From: Planctomycetota bacterium | GTDB taxonomy: Bacteria > Planctomycetota > UBA1135 > GCA-002686595 | Assembly: GCA_002720975.1 (NCBI GenBank) | Contig: PBIX01000113.1 | Span: 1-44,765, forward strand | Reading direction: 5' to 3' | Length of the DNA stretch: 44,765 nucleotides | In this document: piece by piece, positions 17,379 through 25,430 of the stretch | Layout of the letters: each line of letters starts with the position of its first letter | How positions within the stretch are numbered: position 1 is the stretch's first letter | The notes under the pieces: model-generated | Told to the model about the DNA's origin: nothing | What the model saw: the letters and a program-made list of their open reading frames with translations, nothing else | The model's database searches: none | Made by a program: the position numbers and the translations under genes

Positions 17379-18296
17379 ATGCTTCCCCTAGCCATCCTGC
17401 GCTCCATGCGACCCCACCAGTGGGTCAAGAACGTCTTTGTCTTCGCAGCGTTCGTGTTCTATTGGGCTGAAAAAGCGGGCGCGGGGGAGGTGGCCGATTG
17501 GAGCAACCTGAAGAACGTACTGTTCGCTTTTGCTGCCTTCTGCTTGGGCGCCAGCGCGATCTACCTGATCAACGACATCATGGATGTTGAGAGCGATCGT
17601 GCTCACCCCACCAAGTGCAAGCGTCCCATCGCGGCGGGAGAGATGTCTGTCCCGATGGCCCTAGTCCTGAGCGTGGTGTGTGTCGTAGGGGCCTTGACGC
17701 TTGCGCTGAGAGCCGTCCCCGGCTCAGAGCACACAGTGGCATGGATCGTTCTCGCTTACATGATCATGAATCTGCTCTACAGCTTGAAGCTGAAGCACAT
17801 CGTTATCATCGATTCATTTGTCATCGCAGCGGGCTTCATCATGCGACTTACGGCGGGGGGCGCGGCGGGGCTGCCTGCAGACGAGCCCTTGTCGCCTTGG
17901 ATCATACTTTGCACCTTCTTCCTGGCCCTGTTCCTTGCGTTCTGTAAGCGCCGGGCGGAGATCGACCTGTTGGGTGACGGTCGCGGCGGTCATCGCAAGA
18001 TCCTGTTGGATTACACACAGGGTTTCTTGGACCAGATCACGGTAGTACTCGCGGCTTGCACGGTGATTACCTATGCGATGTGGACTGTAAAAGCCGAAGA
18101 GGGGCAAGATCAGATGGTGTATACGGTCCCCTTTGTTGTCTTCGGCCTCTTCCGATATCTCCTGCTCGTGCAAACCCAGAAGGGTGGCGGTAGCCCGACA
18201 CGCGTCCTTCTCGGTGGTGACCCTACCTTCGTGGCGAACTGCCTGGCATACGTCCTAGCCGTGTTCGTGATCGCGAAGGATCTCCTGCCCGGGTAG
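17379..18296 (+). CDS. UbiA-family prenyltransferase, decaprenyl-phosphate phosphoribosyltransferase-like
   Basis: A 305-residue polytopic membrane protein with about eight or nine hydrophobic helices. The opening ILRSMRPHQWVKNVFVFAA is the hallmark of the branch whose mycobacterial member (Rv3806c) transfers phosphoribose to decaprenyl phosphate, the first step to decaprenyl-phosphoryl-arabinose. The Asp-rich motif NDIMDVESDRAHPTK followed by KRPIAAG (about 65-88) is the magnesium-diphosphate site of the UbiA superfamily. The second acidic stretch (RRAEIDLLGD) is in the expected position. No DprE1/DprE2 or arabinosyltransferase gene is nearby, so the final product is uncertain; a polyprenyl-linked sugar for cell-surface glycans is plausible. 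A 4-hydroxybenzoate-type activity is less likely given the N-terminus. Its stop lies 2 bases from the stop of the convergent HEAT gene. Confidence 0.85.
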   Translation: MLPLAILRSMRPHQWVKNVFVFAAFVFYWAEKAGAGEVADWSNLKNVLFAFAAFCLGASAIYLINDIMDVESDRAHPTKCKRPIAAGEMSVPMALVLSVVCVVGALTLALRAVPGSEHTVAWIVLAYMIMNLLYSLKLKHIVIIDSFVIAAGFIMRLTAGGAAGLPADEPLSPWIILCTFFLALFLAFCKRRAEIDLLGDGRGGHRKILLDYTQGFLDQITVVLAACTVITYAMWTVKAEEGQDQMVYTVPFVVFGLFRYLLLVQTQKGGGSPTRVLLGGDPTFVANCLAYVLAVFVIAKDLLPG

Positions 18297-18298
18297 GG

Positions 18299-19780
18299 CT
18301 AAGTTCCCAGGAGCCCGGCCAGGACTTCATTGAGTTGTTGTCCACGCTGGACCAGTCGCTCCCGCACCTGATCCAGGGAGGGGATCACTCCCGGAGGTCC
18401 GGCCGCGGCGCGCCACGCTTCCAGAGCCGCGCCGAATCCCTTGCGCTCGGCCTCTGAGCCACGCCAGAGCCAGGTCTCTAGAGCCAGCTCCGCGCCTTCC
18501 CCATCCGCCAGGGGATCCGCCAGCTGTTGAGCCAGCCAGGGTGCCACCTCATCGCCTGCGTCCAGCAGGACCAGGGCCGTGGCGGCCGCCTGGCAGAGGT
18601 CGGTGGGCTCTGTGTTCGGCTGAAACGCAGCCCGCAGGCTCGGAAGGCCCTCCGCCAGCCCCGTGCGCCCCAGGGCCCTCAGGGCCGCCACACGCAGCTC
18701 GTGGGCCTGCCCGGGCACCGTTCTGGCGGCCAGGGCGGGGACGGCCGGGGGGTGGCCCACGCGACCCAGGGCCTCGGCTGCCGCGGGGGCCAGGGAGGGG
18801 TCGGCCAGGGCGACCAGCAGAGCGGGCCCGCTGGAGACGGCGCGCGGGCCCATGCGCTCCAGTACCTGGGCCGTGTGCAGGCGCACGTGGGCATCGCTGT
18901 CCCCCAGGGCAGGTGCGATCTCCCGCGCCACCCAGGGGCCCATGTTCGAGAGCACGTGGCGCGCGTCGTCCACCCCGCGTAGCTGGAAGTGTTCCTCGGA
19001 CAATTCGTTCACCAGCTTCCAGATCTCGTGCCGCAGTCGCAGAGTGGGTGTGGGTTGTGGGAGCTCTCCGGCGCGCTGGGAGGCCCACAACCCGGCGAGC
19101 TCGGATGGCTCGAAGTCAGCGCGATCCGCCGCAGCCTGCAGGAGCTCGGCTGCCGTGCGCCGCTGGTTGTCATCCTCGCCGCGCGTGGCCAGGTCTTCCA
19201 GCGCTGCCAGTCCCCCGTAGTTCTCGAAGTTCAGCAGGGCGCGGCCCAACCAGAGGAACGTGGCCGGGTCCTTCTCGTAGCGCAGCCGTCGCAACAGCCG
19301 GGGCACGACCTGATCCTGAGTCGTGTCCCCCAGGTACCACGCGCACCAGCTGCGCATCCAGGGTTCGCTGGCCTGCTCGACCTGACGCATCAGCACCTCA
19401 GCCGCGCTCGGGTGGTCGAGGACTCCCAGGAGTTCAGCTGCCGCCAGACGCAGGTTCGTCTCCCTGGCGCTGTCGGCCACGTGTTCGGCAAGCCGCCCGA
19501 TGGCCGCCGGCCCAATGTCCTCGCGGATCGCCTCCAGAGGAACTTCCCGCAGGGCACCCTTGGAGCTGGCCAGCATGGTCACCAGCCCGTCCACCTCTTC
19601 CACGCGCCCGGGTTCCAACCCGGGGGGATCCTCGACCGTGGCCAGCTGTCGCTCCAGCTCAGCCAGCCGCTCGCGCACGACCGGCCCCAGCTCCGGGGCG
19701 GGGGACAGCTCGGGGTCGGACCCGTCGCCGCAGGCCGCGAGGAGCAAGACGAGCCCGGGGGTCCAGGCACGCGGGCTCAT
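18299..19780 (-). CDS. HEAT-repeat lipoprotein (last gene of the importer/cytochrome operon)
   Basis: The 493-residue product starts with a lipoprotein signal, LVLLLAACG, with lipidated Cys at residue 17, so LspA would process it. A short linker rich in Pro and acidic residues follows, then many helical repeats of HEAT/PBS-lyase type (for example NLRLAAAELLGVLDHPSAAE, HVRLHTAQVLERMGP and RVAALRALGRTGLAEGLP). Such solenoids bind other proteins. A Trp-rich middle part (WMRSWCAWYLGD) departs from the regular repeat. The ATG overlaps the stop of the cytochrome gene (ATGA), so the two are translationally coupled. It is likely a membrane-anchored scaffold for the cytochrome or the importer; this is inferred from context only. 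Confidence 0.82.
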   Translation of the reverse strand: MSPRAWTPGLVLLLAACGDGSDPELSPAPELGPVVRERLAELERQLATVEDPPGLEPGRVEEVDGLVTMLASSKGALREVPLEAIREDIGPAAIGRLAEHVADSARETNLRLAAAELLGVLDHPSAAEVLMRQVEQASEPWMRSWCAWYLGDTTQDQVVPRLLRRLRYEKDPATFLWLGRALLNFENYGGLAALEDLATRGEDDNQRRTAAELLQAAADRADFEPSELAGLWASQRAGELPQPTPTLRLRHEIWKLVNELSEEHFQLRGVDDARHVLSNMGPWVAREIAPALGDSDAHVRLHTAQVLERMGPRAVSSGPALLVALADPSLAPAAAEALGRVGHPPAVPALAARTVPGQAHELRVAALRALGRTGLAEGLPSLRAAFQPNTEPTDLCQAAATALVLLDAGDEVAPWLAQQLADPLADGEGAELALETWLWRGSEAERKGFGAALEAWRAAAGPPGVIPSLDQVRERLVQRGQQLNEVLAGLLGT

Positions 19781-20805
19781 TTCGGCTCCCCGGCGCCATC
19801 CACCCGCACCCGATGGACCTCTTGGGAGTCACTGAGGGGGTCGGTCACCTCGCCCAGGGCAAACGGCTCTCCGCTGGCCGGGTCGCGATAGAAGGGCGTG
19901 AGCTTGTAGACCAGCAGCACCTCCAGGGGGCCCTGTGCATCGGGCCCGTCGATACGCAGCTCCCGCCCCTCGGCGGCCATCAACAGGGTGCTGGGCACGT
20001 CGACCTCCCAGCGGTAGGGGTCCCGGATGCGGTGCAGGTGGCGCCAGGGGAGCTCCTCCCCGGACTCCGCAAGGGGCCGCCACCAGAGGTCCGAGGCGCG
20101 CGAGCGCTCGTCGGTGGGGTAGGCGTGCGCCGCGGCCACGTTGCTCACGAGCACGCCGACACCATTCGCGTCGCGCTGGGCCGTGAGTGTGACCGCACTG
20201 GCCACCAGCTCCAGGTCGTGACCTCCCGGCATACCGTGATGGCGCCCGCGGTTGGGGTCGCCGTCCCGGAAGGGCATGTGGCAGTGGAGGCAGCCCTCCC
20301 CGCGCTCGGCCCAGGCCGTGTCGCGCCACTGGTCCACGGTCTTGTGCTGGTTGTGGCAGACGCCGCAGTAGTCCTCGCGCTGGAGTTGGACCGTGGCCTG
20401 TGGTTTGCACGCGGCGCGCGGGTTGTCGATGGTGCCGGCCATCCGCCCGTTGGGCAGCAGGTGGCAGGCGATGCAGTCCACTCCCTCACTGCGCCGAGAA
20501 GAGCGCGGCAGTACGCGATTACCCACGCCCGTCTCGAAGACGGGGCGCGGCGCGTGGCAGTCGATGCAGTCCTTGTTCTGGAAGTTGTTCGATTGACTCG
20601 GAGCGCGTACGTCCGGATCGGTCCAGGAGCGCGCGTGCCAGGAGTCCTGCCACTCGGCGAACACCTCCTCGTGACAGCTCATGCACTGGCGGGAGGAGGT
20701 CCAGGTCTGGGGGCCCGCGTTGGCCTCGCTGCCCCCCGTGATCAGGAGGGAGACGAGCAGCCACAAGAACAGGGCGGAGACGAAGATGCCGGCACCCATT
20801 CTCAT
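19777..20805 (-). CDS. Pentaheme c-type cytochrome, membrane-anchored
   Basis: From the ATG at 20805 the protein has 342 residues. A hydrophobic N-terminal segment (about 7-24) is a signal or anchor. Five heme-attachment motifs follow: CMSCH (41), CIDCH (80), CIACH (111), CGVCH (147) and CLHCH (172). Extra His residues that could be distal ligands include HNQHK and RHHGMPGGHD. The C-terminal half has no heme sites and looks like a beta domain (SNVAAAHAYPTDERSR), a pattern seen in multiheme proteins of the cytochrome c554/c'-like group. It would sit outside the cytoplasmic membrane and carry electrons. The gene overlaps the upstream ATPase gene (ATGA) and the downstream HEAT lipoprotein gene (ATGA), so it belongs to the importer operon. 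The redox substrate is unknown; the longer upstream open frame is antisense-like and rejected. Confidence 0.88.
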   Translation of the reverse strand: MRMGAGIFVSALFLWLLVSLLITGGSEANAGPQTWTSSRQCMSCHEEVFAEWQDSWHARSWTDPDVRAPSQSNNFQNKDCIDCHAPRPVFETGVGNRVLPRSSRRSEGVDCIACHLLPNGRMAGTIDNPRAACKPQATVQLQREDYCGVCHNQHKTVDQWRDTAWAERGEGCLHCHMPFRDGDPNRGRHHGMPGGHDLELVASAVTLTAQRDANGVGVLVSNVAAAHAYPTDERSRASDLWWRPLAESGEELPWRHLHRIRDPYRWEVDVPSTLLMAAEGRELRIDGPDAQGPLEVLLVYKLTPFYRDPASGEPFALGEVTDPLSDSQEVHRVRVDGAGEPK

Positions 20806-21491
20806 GCGTCGCTCTCCCCGGCCAGGGTGCCGTCGGATTGCATGTGCAGGGTTCGATCCGTCATGGTTGCGGCCTCGGCCGGGTCGTGGGTCACGTGCAG
20901 GATCGTGAGGTCGAGCCGCCCCCGCAAGTCCTCGAACAGCTCCAGCAGGCTCGTGCGCCGCTCGGCGTCGAGGGGGCCCAGGGGTTCGTCCAGGAGGAGC
21001 AGGCGCGGGCGGGGGGCCAGGGCGCGGGCCAGGGCCAGGCGCTGGGCCTCGCCCCCGGACAGGCTGCCCGGGCGTCGGTCGCCGAAGCCCTCCAATCCCA
21101 CCTGTGCCAGGAGCTCTGCCCGCCGCGCGTCCCATTCGGCCGGGGCCACTGCGGCGCAGCGCAACACGAAGTCCAGGTGGGCGGCGACGCTCATGTGGGG
21201 CCACAGGGCACCCCCCTGGAACAGGAACCCGATCCCGCGTCTGCGGGGCTGGACCAGGATCCTGGAGCCGCGGCTGACCTCCTGCCCGAAGAGGGATATC
21301 TCGCCCGCGTCTGCGGGCAGGAGCCCGGCCAGGATGCGCAGCAGGCTGCTCTTGCCGCACCCCGAGGGCCCCACCAACAGGGCGTGCTCACCGACGGCCA
21401 ACTCCAGATCCAGGGGGCCGAGCTTCGCGTCGGCTCCCAGCTGCACTCGAAGTCCGCTGACGCTGATGGCGGATCGCTTGTTGTCGGTCAC
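20802..21491 (-). CDS. ABC importer ATPase (FbpC/PotA-like)
   Basis: I start this at the GTG at 21491, which overlaps the permease stop as GTGA; an in-frame start 39 bases upstream is possible but lies inside the permease gene. It has 229 residues, shorter than FbpC or PotA (about 350) because the C-terminal regulatory OB domain is missing. Walker A is VGPSGCGKSS, the Q-loop GFLFQGGALWPHMSV, the signature LSGGEAQRLALARALA, Walker B RLLLLDEPLGPLD, and the switch His is in HVTHDPAEA. It would energise the fused permease encoded upstream. The lack of the regulatory domain suggests that transport is not controlled through this subunit. Confidence 0.92.
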   Translation of the reverse strand: MTDNKRSAISVSGLRVQLGADAKLGPLDLELAVGEHALLVGPSGCGKSSLLRILAGLLPADAGEISLFGQEVSRGSRILVQPRRRGIGFLFQGGALWPHMSVAAHLDFVLRCAAVAPAEWDARRAELLAQVGLEGFGDRRPGSLSGGEAQRLALARALAPRPRLLLLDEPLGPLDAERRTSLLELFEDLRGRLDLTILHVTHDPAEAATMTDRTLHMQSDGTLAGESDA

Positions 21492-23032
21492 GGGAGTACC
21501 TCCAGTTCCTTGCCGCTGAATAGCCGCCACAGGACCCCCGGCACGATGGTGACGAAGAGAATCAGGAGGGCCAGGGCGGCGACGAAGTCATCGCGTCCGA
21601 AGTGGACGGCGTTGAACATACGAAACATGACCGTGTCGTTGGCGGCGGGAACCAGGATGGCGGCGTCCAGCTCGCGCATGGCCAGGACGAACATCAGGAC
21701 CCAGCCGCCTATGAGCGAGGGCACCAGGGCGGGGGCGACGATGCGCGTCATGCGTCGCACGGGTCCGGCCCCGGCCAGCTCCGCGGCCTGCTCCAGTTCT
21801 CGATCCAGCGAGGCCACGGCACCCGCGCTGACAAGAGTGGGGAAGGCCAGGAAGCGGCCGATGTAGAGCAGCACCACCATGCCGCCGCTGGTGTAGAACG
21901 CATAGGTCCAGGTCCCGTTCCAGACTGCGATGTTGCCGATGCCGAACAGGATGGCGGGTGCGGCGAGCGGCAGGACACACAGCATCTCCAGGAACCAGCC
22001 GTGGCGCCAGCGCGCGATGGCGTGGCCCAGGACCAGGGCGACGGGCAGGGCCAGGGTCGCGGCCAGGATGGAGTAGCCCAGGCTGGCGAGCAGGTTGTCG
22101 CGGCACAGCTCCACGGCCTTGGCGAAGGCGGCCTGGAACTTGTCGAGGCTCCAGCCTGTGGGGCCGCCACCGGCCTCGAACAGCATGCGCCCCACGGGGA
22201 TCAGGGCGCCCAGGGTGATCAATCCCCAGGCCGCCAGACCCAGAGGCCAGCGCCAGCTCCCGAGCGCGAGGGTGCGCGGCGCCACGAAGTCGGAGTCCAG
22301 GGTGGCCAGGGTGCCGCGGCGGCGCAGGGCCAGGGCGGGCAGGAGGGCGGCCAGGATCAGGACCACCAGGGGCAGGGCCGTGGCCACGGCGCGCGAGTCG
22401 CTGCCGTCCACCTGCCAGGTGGCGAAGACCTCGTCGGCGTAGACGTTGAACTTGCGGCCGACCGACGAGACGAAGTCGGGCACGGCGAAATCACTCGCGG
22501 CGAAGAGGAAGGCGAAGCAGGTCCCGCTCAGGGCGGCCGGCAGGAGCAGGCCGAACTCCATGCGCAGCACCCCGGCCAGTCCGCCGCTCAGCAGGGCGGC
22601 CTCTTCCCTGCGGCCATCCACCCGGCGCGCGGCCTTGGCCGTGAACAGGGCCACGATGGGGAAGGTGGACAGGCCCATGAGCAGGATCGTCATGGGGGCC
22701 CCGCGCAATTCGGGAACGAGGACGGTCCAGCTCACCGCCAGGAGAAGAGGCGGCATGATCAGGGGCACCAACCCCAGGGAGCGCAGCCACGGGGCCCCGG
22801 GCAGATCCGTGCGTGCCGTCAGGTAGCCAAAGGGAGCGCCCACCAGGAGGGCCAGCCCCGCCGCGCCCCCGCCCAGGAGCAGGGTGCGCCCCAGGAGGCT
22901 CAGGGTGCGCTCGTCCAAGAGGCCCTGGAGGGCGGCCGGATCCTGCACCACGCGCAGCGCCATGACGGCCACAGGCGCCAGCCCCGCGACGGCCAGCACA
23001 GCCAGGGAGAGTGTCAGAAGGGTGCGGCTCAA
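21488..23032 (-). CDS. ABC importer permease, two fused transmembrane domains (FbpB-like)
   Basis: The 514-residue protein has two homologous halves with about six membrane helices each, as in the FbpB/ThiP ferric-iron and thiamine importers. Each half has an EAA-type loop for ATPase contact: RREEAALLSGGLAGVLRMEF in the first and LEQAAELAGAGPVRRMTRI in the second. One polypeptide therefore supplies the whole channel. The start is a TTG at 23032 that overlaps the stop of the binding-protein gene as TTGA. Because the neighbours use the same 4-base overlap, this rare start is credible. The substrate cannot be read from the permease. Confidence 0.9.
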   Translation of the reverse strand: MSRTLLTLSLAVLAVAGLAPVAVMALRVVQDPAALQGLLDERTLSLLGRTLLLGGGAAGLALLVGAPFGYLTARTDLPGAPWLRSLGLVPLIMPPLLLAVSWTVLVPELRGAPMTILLMGLSTFPIVALFTAKAARRVDGRREEAALLSGGLAGVLRMEFGLLLPAALSGTCFAFLFAASDFAVPDFVSSVGRKFNVYADEVFATWQVDGSDSRAVATALPLVVLILAALLPALALRRRGTLATLDSDFVAPRTLALGSWRWPLGLAAWGLITLGALIPVGRMLFEAGGGPTGWSLDKFQAAFAKAVELCRDNLLASLGYSILAATLALPVALVLGHAIARWRHGWFLEMLCVLPLAAPAILFGIGNIAVWNGTWTYAFYTSGGMVVLLYIGRFLAFPTLVSAGAVASLDRELEQAAELAGAGPVRRMTRIVAPALVPSLIGGWVLMFVLAMRELDAAILVPAANDTVMFRMFNAVHFGRDDFVAALALLILFVTIVPGVLWRLFSGKELEVLP

Positions 23033-24084
23033 GGGTTGAGGAACAGCTCCTTGAGGGTGCGCGTCCGATCCGCGATCTGCGCACCGAGGGCGGCGTAGCT
23101 CACGCGCATGGCAACCAGGTCAGAAGCAACGTGGGGCGGGCGTGGGACAGAAGCGCGCACCGGTATCTGGGCGGAGCGCGAGAACGCCATGCGCTCCTCA
23201 ACCTCCTCCGACAGCACCCAGTCCACGAACCGTTCGGCGGCGCTGCGGTGTGGTGCGTCCTTGAGGATGGCGATCGTGTTGGGGATCAGGAGCGTGCCCA
23301 GGGGGGGCTGGCCCTCGGGCCCGGGCTCCTGGTCCGGGAGGATGCGCATGACCGGTGCGCCCTTGAGACGCGCCACGTTGAAATCATCGGTGTCGGTCCA
23401 GGCCCACGCTAGCTGCCCTGACTCCACCAGCTGGCGCGTGCGTCCATTGCTCTGGGCCACGTGGACGGGCGGGCTGTCCAGGGCCGAGCCCTCGGCGATG
23501 GTGGTCAGGTAGCGCAGGGCGGCTTCCTCACCGATGGCATCGAACAGGGCGCAGGCGTGGGTCAGGGTGGTGCCCGTCAGGGGGCGTGCAAAGGCCACCC
23601 GCCCGGCCCAGCTCGGATCGAGCAGGTCCCACATCCCGTGGATGCTCCCGGGTTCGGCGACCAGCTCCGTGTTGACGATGAGGCAGCGGGCACGGGCGGC
23701 GAACCCGGTCCAGCGCCCATCCGGATCTCTGAACTGGTCGGGGATGCCCTCCGCGCTGGGGGATGTGTAGGGCGCAAGGAACCCCAGGTTGGCGAGGCGC
23801 ACGGTCTGGGCCACCTCGTTGTTCCAGTAGACGTCGCAGCGCGGGACCTTGGCTTCTTCGATGATGCGCTGCACCAGACCCACGGTCTTGTTGGCCTCCG
23901 TGTCGTACTCCGCACGGACACTGAGCCCGGTCTCTTTCTCAAACTCCTGGATCAGCTCCTGGGAGAACTCCTGATCGAGGGAGACGTAGACGATCAGGTC
24001 CGGCTGGCTACAGGCACAGAGGCCCAACAGGCCGATGGGCAGGCCCAGGAGGGCTCTGAGGGTTGGTCGGAGAGTTCGGTGCAT
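23029..24084 (-). CDS. ABC importer solute-binding lipoprotein (FbpA/AfuA-type fold)
   Basis: The product has 351 residues. The signal ends in a lipobox (GLCAC, lipidated Cys at 25), so this binding protein is anchored to the membrane. It matches the type II binding-protein group of ferric, phosphonate, thiamine and sulfate importers: VYVSLDQEFSQELIQEFEKE near the start, CDVYWNNE, AARARCLIVNTE, SWAGRVAFARP, and GQLAWAWTDTDDFNVARLKG. Ferric-binding members usually have a Tyr pair late in the second lobe to hold iron; I see no such pair, so iron is only one option. It is the first gene of a five-gene operon and has its own candidate promoter. No Fur-box-like sequence was evident to the eye. Confidence 0.88.
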   Translation of the reverse strand: MHRTLRPTLRALLGLPIGLLGLCACSQPDLIVYVSLDQEFSQELIQEFEKETGLSVRAEYDTEANKTVGLVQRIIEEAKVPRCDVYWNNEVAQTVRLANLGFLAPYTSPSAEGIPDQFRDPDGRWTGFAARARCLIVNTELVAEPGSIHGMWDLLDPSWAGRVAFARPLTGTTLTHACALFDAIGEEAALRYLTTIAEGSALDSPPVHVAQSNGRTRQLVESGQLAWAWTDTDDFNVARLKGAPVMRILPDQEPGPEGQPPLGTLLIPNTIAILKDAPHRSAAERFVDWVLSEEVEERMAFSRSAQIPVRASVPRPPHVASDLVAMRVSYAALGAQIADRTRTLKELFLNP

Positions 24085-24124
24085 GGGGGGCGTGGCAGGA
24101 GCCGGGGGGGGCAGGGGCGCGGGC

Positions 24125-24153
24125 AGCCTAGCACCATTGGCCCCCTAGGCGAA
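24125..24153 (-). promoter_or_regulatory. Candidate promoter of the importer/cytochrome operon
   Basis: Reading the minus strand, TTCGCC (24153-24148) is followed after 17 bases by TAGGCT (24130-24125). The pair is nearly identical to those before the genes at 5616 and 26585. The leader would be about 34 bases, C-rich and without a Shine-Dalgarno sequence. Confidence 0.4.
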
Positions 24154-24182
24154 TCCCGTGCCAGATCCGTCCGCTGGGCCGC

Positions 24183-24212
24183 TTGACGGCCTTCGAGCGG
24201 GGCCCGTAGCCT
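24183..24212 (+). promoter_or_regulatory. Candidate promoter of the aminotransferase-threonine aldolase unit
   Basis: TTGACG (24183-24188), 18 bases, TAGCCT (24207-24212). The -35 matches the consensus at five of six. Transcription would start near 24219, about 42 bases before the TTG start codon. It is back to back with the promoter of the minus-strand operon. Confidence 0.42.
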
Positions 24213-24260
24213 CTCGCGTTCCCCGCCCGTAACCCCACTGTCCCTCATGGTCCCAGTCCA

Positions 24261-25430
24261 TTGAATCTCGCCCAACGCATGTCCCTTCTGGGGACCGAGA
24301 CCGCCTTCGAGGTCCTCGCCAAGGCCAAGCGCCTCGAGGCCCAGGGCAAAGACATCGTGCACCTGCACATCGGTGCCCCGGATTTCCTCACCCCACCCAA
24401 CATCGTGGCCGCCGGAGAGAAGGCTCTGCGCGATGGATGGCACAAGTACACACCCGCCAAGGGTATCCCCGAGCTGCGCGAGGCGGTCTGCGAGGACATC
24501 CTGACCCATCGCGGGGCAGAGGTCAGCCCCGATGACGTGCTGATCGTGCCCGGGGGCAAGCCGACGATGTTCTACGCGATCATGATGTTCGGAGAGCCGG
24601 GCAAGGAGATCCTCTATCCCAACCCGGGGTTTCCCATCTACGAATCCCTGATCCGCTGGTCGGGAGCCACGCCGGTGCCGATCGAGCTGCTCGAAGAGAA
24701 TGGGTTCTCCTTCAGTGCGCAGCGCGTCCTGGAGCAGATCACGCCGAACACCTCACTGCTGATCATCAACACCCCGGCCAACCCGACGGGCGGTGTCCTG
24801 CCCCGTGAGGAGCTGGACCTTCTCGTGGCGGGGCTGGAGGCGCACCCGCACGTGACGATTCTGTGTGATGAGATCTACTCGCGCCTGTTGTACGACGGCG
24901 AGGAGCACGTGAGCATCCTGCAGTACCCCGAGGTGCGGGACCGGGCCATCATGTTGGACGGCTGGAGCAAGACCTACGCCATGACAGGCTGGCGTCTGGG
25001 TTATGGTGTGTGGCCCAGCACCATCATTGATCATGCCGAGCGCCTGCAGATCAACTCCTCTTCATGCGCCAACGCGGTCACCCAGGTGGCGGCGATCGAG
25101 GCCCTGCGGGGACCGCAGGATGCGGTGGATGCCATGTGCGCAGCTTTCGACGAGCGTCGTCTCATCATCCATGAGGAGCTGAATGCCATCCCCGGGTTCT
25201 CCTGCGTGATGCCCAAGGGTGCCTTCTACGCGTTTCCCAACACCTCGGGTACGGGGGTCGCGTCCCGTGAACTGGAGGAGCGCTTCTTGAACGATGCGGG
25301 GGTGGCCTGCCTGGCGGGCACGAGCTTTGGAGCCCTGGGCGAGGGCTACATGCGCTTCAGCTACGCCAACAGTATTGAGAACATTCGCGAGGGCTTACGT
25401 CGCGTTGCAGCCAATCTCGAATCCGCATGA
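24261..25430 (+). CDS. Class I/II pyridoxal-phosphate aminotransferase (aspartate aminotransferase-like)
   Basis: A 389-residue fold-type I aminotransferase. Family landmarks are GAPDFLTPPNI (substrate-side loop), YTPAKGIPELREAV, PGGKPTMFYAI, NPGFPIYE, NTPANPTGGV, CDEIYSRLLYDG, and the cofactor Lys in DGWSKTYAMTGWRLGY (Lys237). The MRFSYANS near the end carries the carboxylate-binding Arg. This set matches subgroup I-gamma aspartate/aromatic aminotransferases. I prefer the TTG at 24261, because the residues NLAQRM match the usual N-terminal helix; the ATG six codons later (24279) is the alternative. Neither has a Shine-Dalgarno sequence. Its stop overlaps the ATG of the threonine aldolase gene, so the two enzymes are co-expressed, perhaps in glycine/serine/threonine metabolism. 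Confidence 0.93.
   Translation: MNLAQRMSLLGTETAFEVLAKAKRLEAQGKDIVHLHIGAPDFLTPPNIVAAGEKALRDGWHKYTPAKGIPELREAVCEDILTHRGAEVSPDDVLIVPGGKPTMFYAIMMFGEPGKEILYPNPGFPIYESLIRWSGATPVPIELLEENGFSFSAQRVLEQITPNTSLLIINTPANPTGGVLPREELDLLVAGLEAHPHVTILCDEIYSRLLYDGEEHVSILQYPEVRDRAIMLDGWSKTYAMTGWRLGYGVWPSTIIDHAERLQINSSSCANAVTQVAAIEALRGPQDAVDAMCAAFDERRLIIHEELNAIPGFSCVMPKGAFYAFPNTSGTGVASRELEERFLNDAGVACLAGTSFGALGEGYMRFSYANSIENIREGLRRVAANLESA

Noticed and set aside
18541..21519. A 992-codon open frame on the plus strand
   Set aside because: It is antisense to the HEAT lipoprotein, cytochrome and ATPase genes, whose motifs (lipobox, five CxxCH, Walker A/B) are unmistakable. The translation is Arg/Pro/Ala-rich without domains; GC-rich codon bias keeps the complementary frame open.
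21602..23098. A 498-codon plus-strand open frame
   Set aside because: Antisense of the fused permease; the product is a Gly/Gln/His-rich low-complexity shadow.
23029..24084. Firm assignment as a ferric-iron binding protein
   Set aside because: The fold group fits but the Tyr pair that coordinates ferric iron in FbpA-type proteins was not found, so the substrate is left open.
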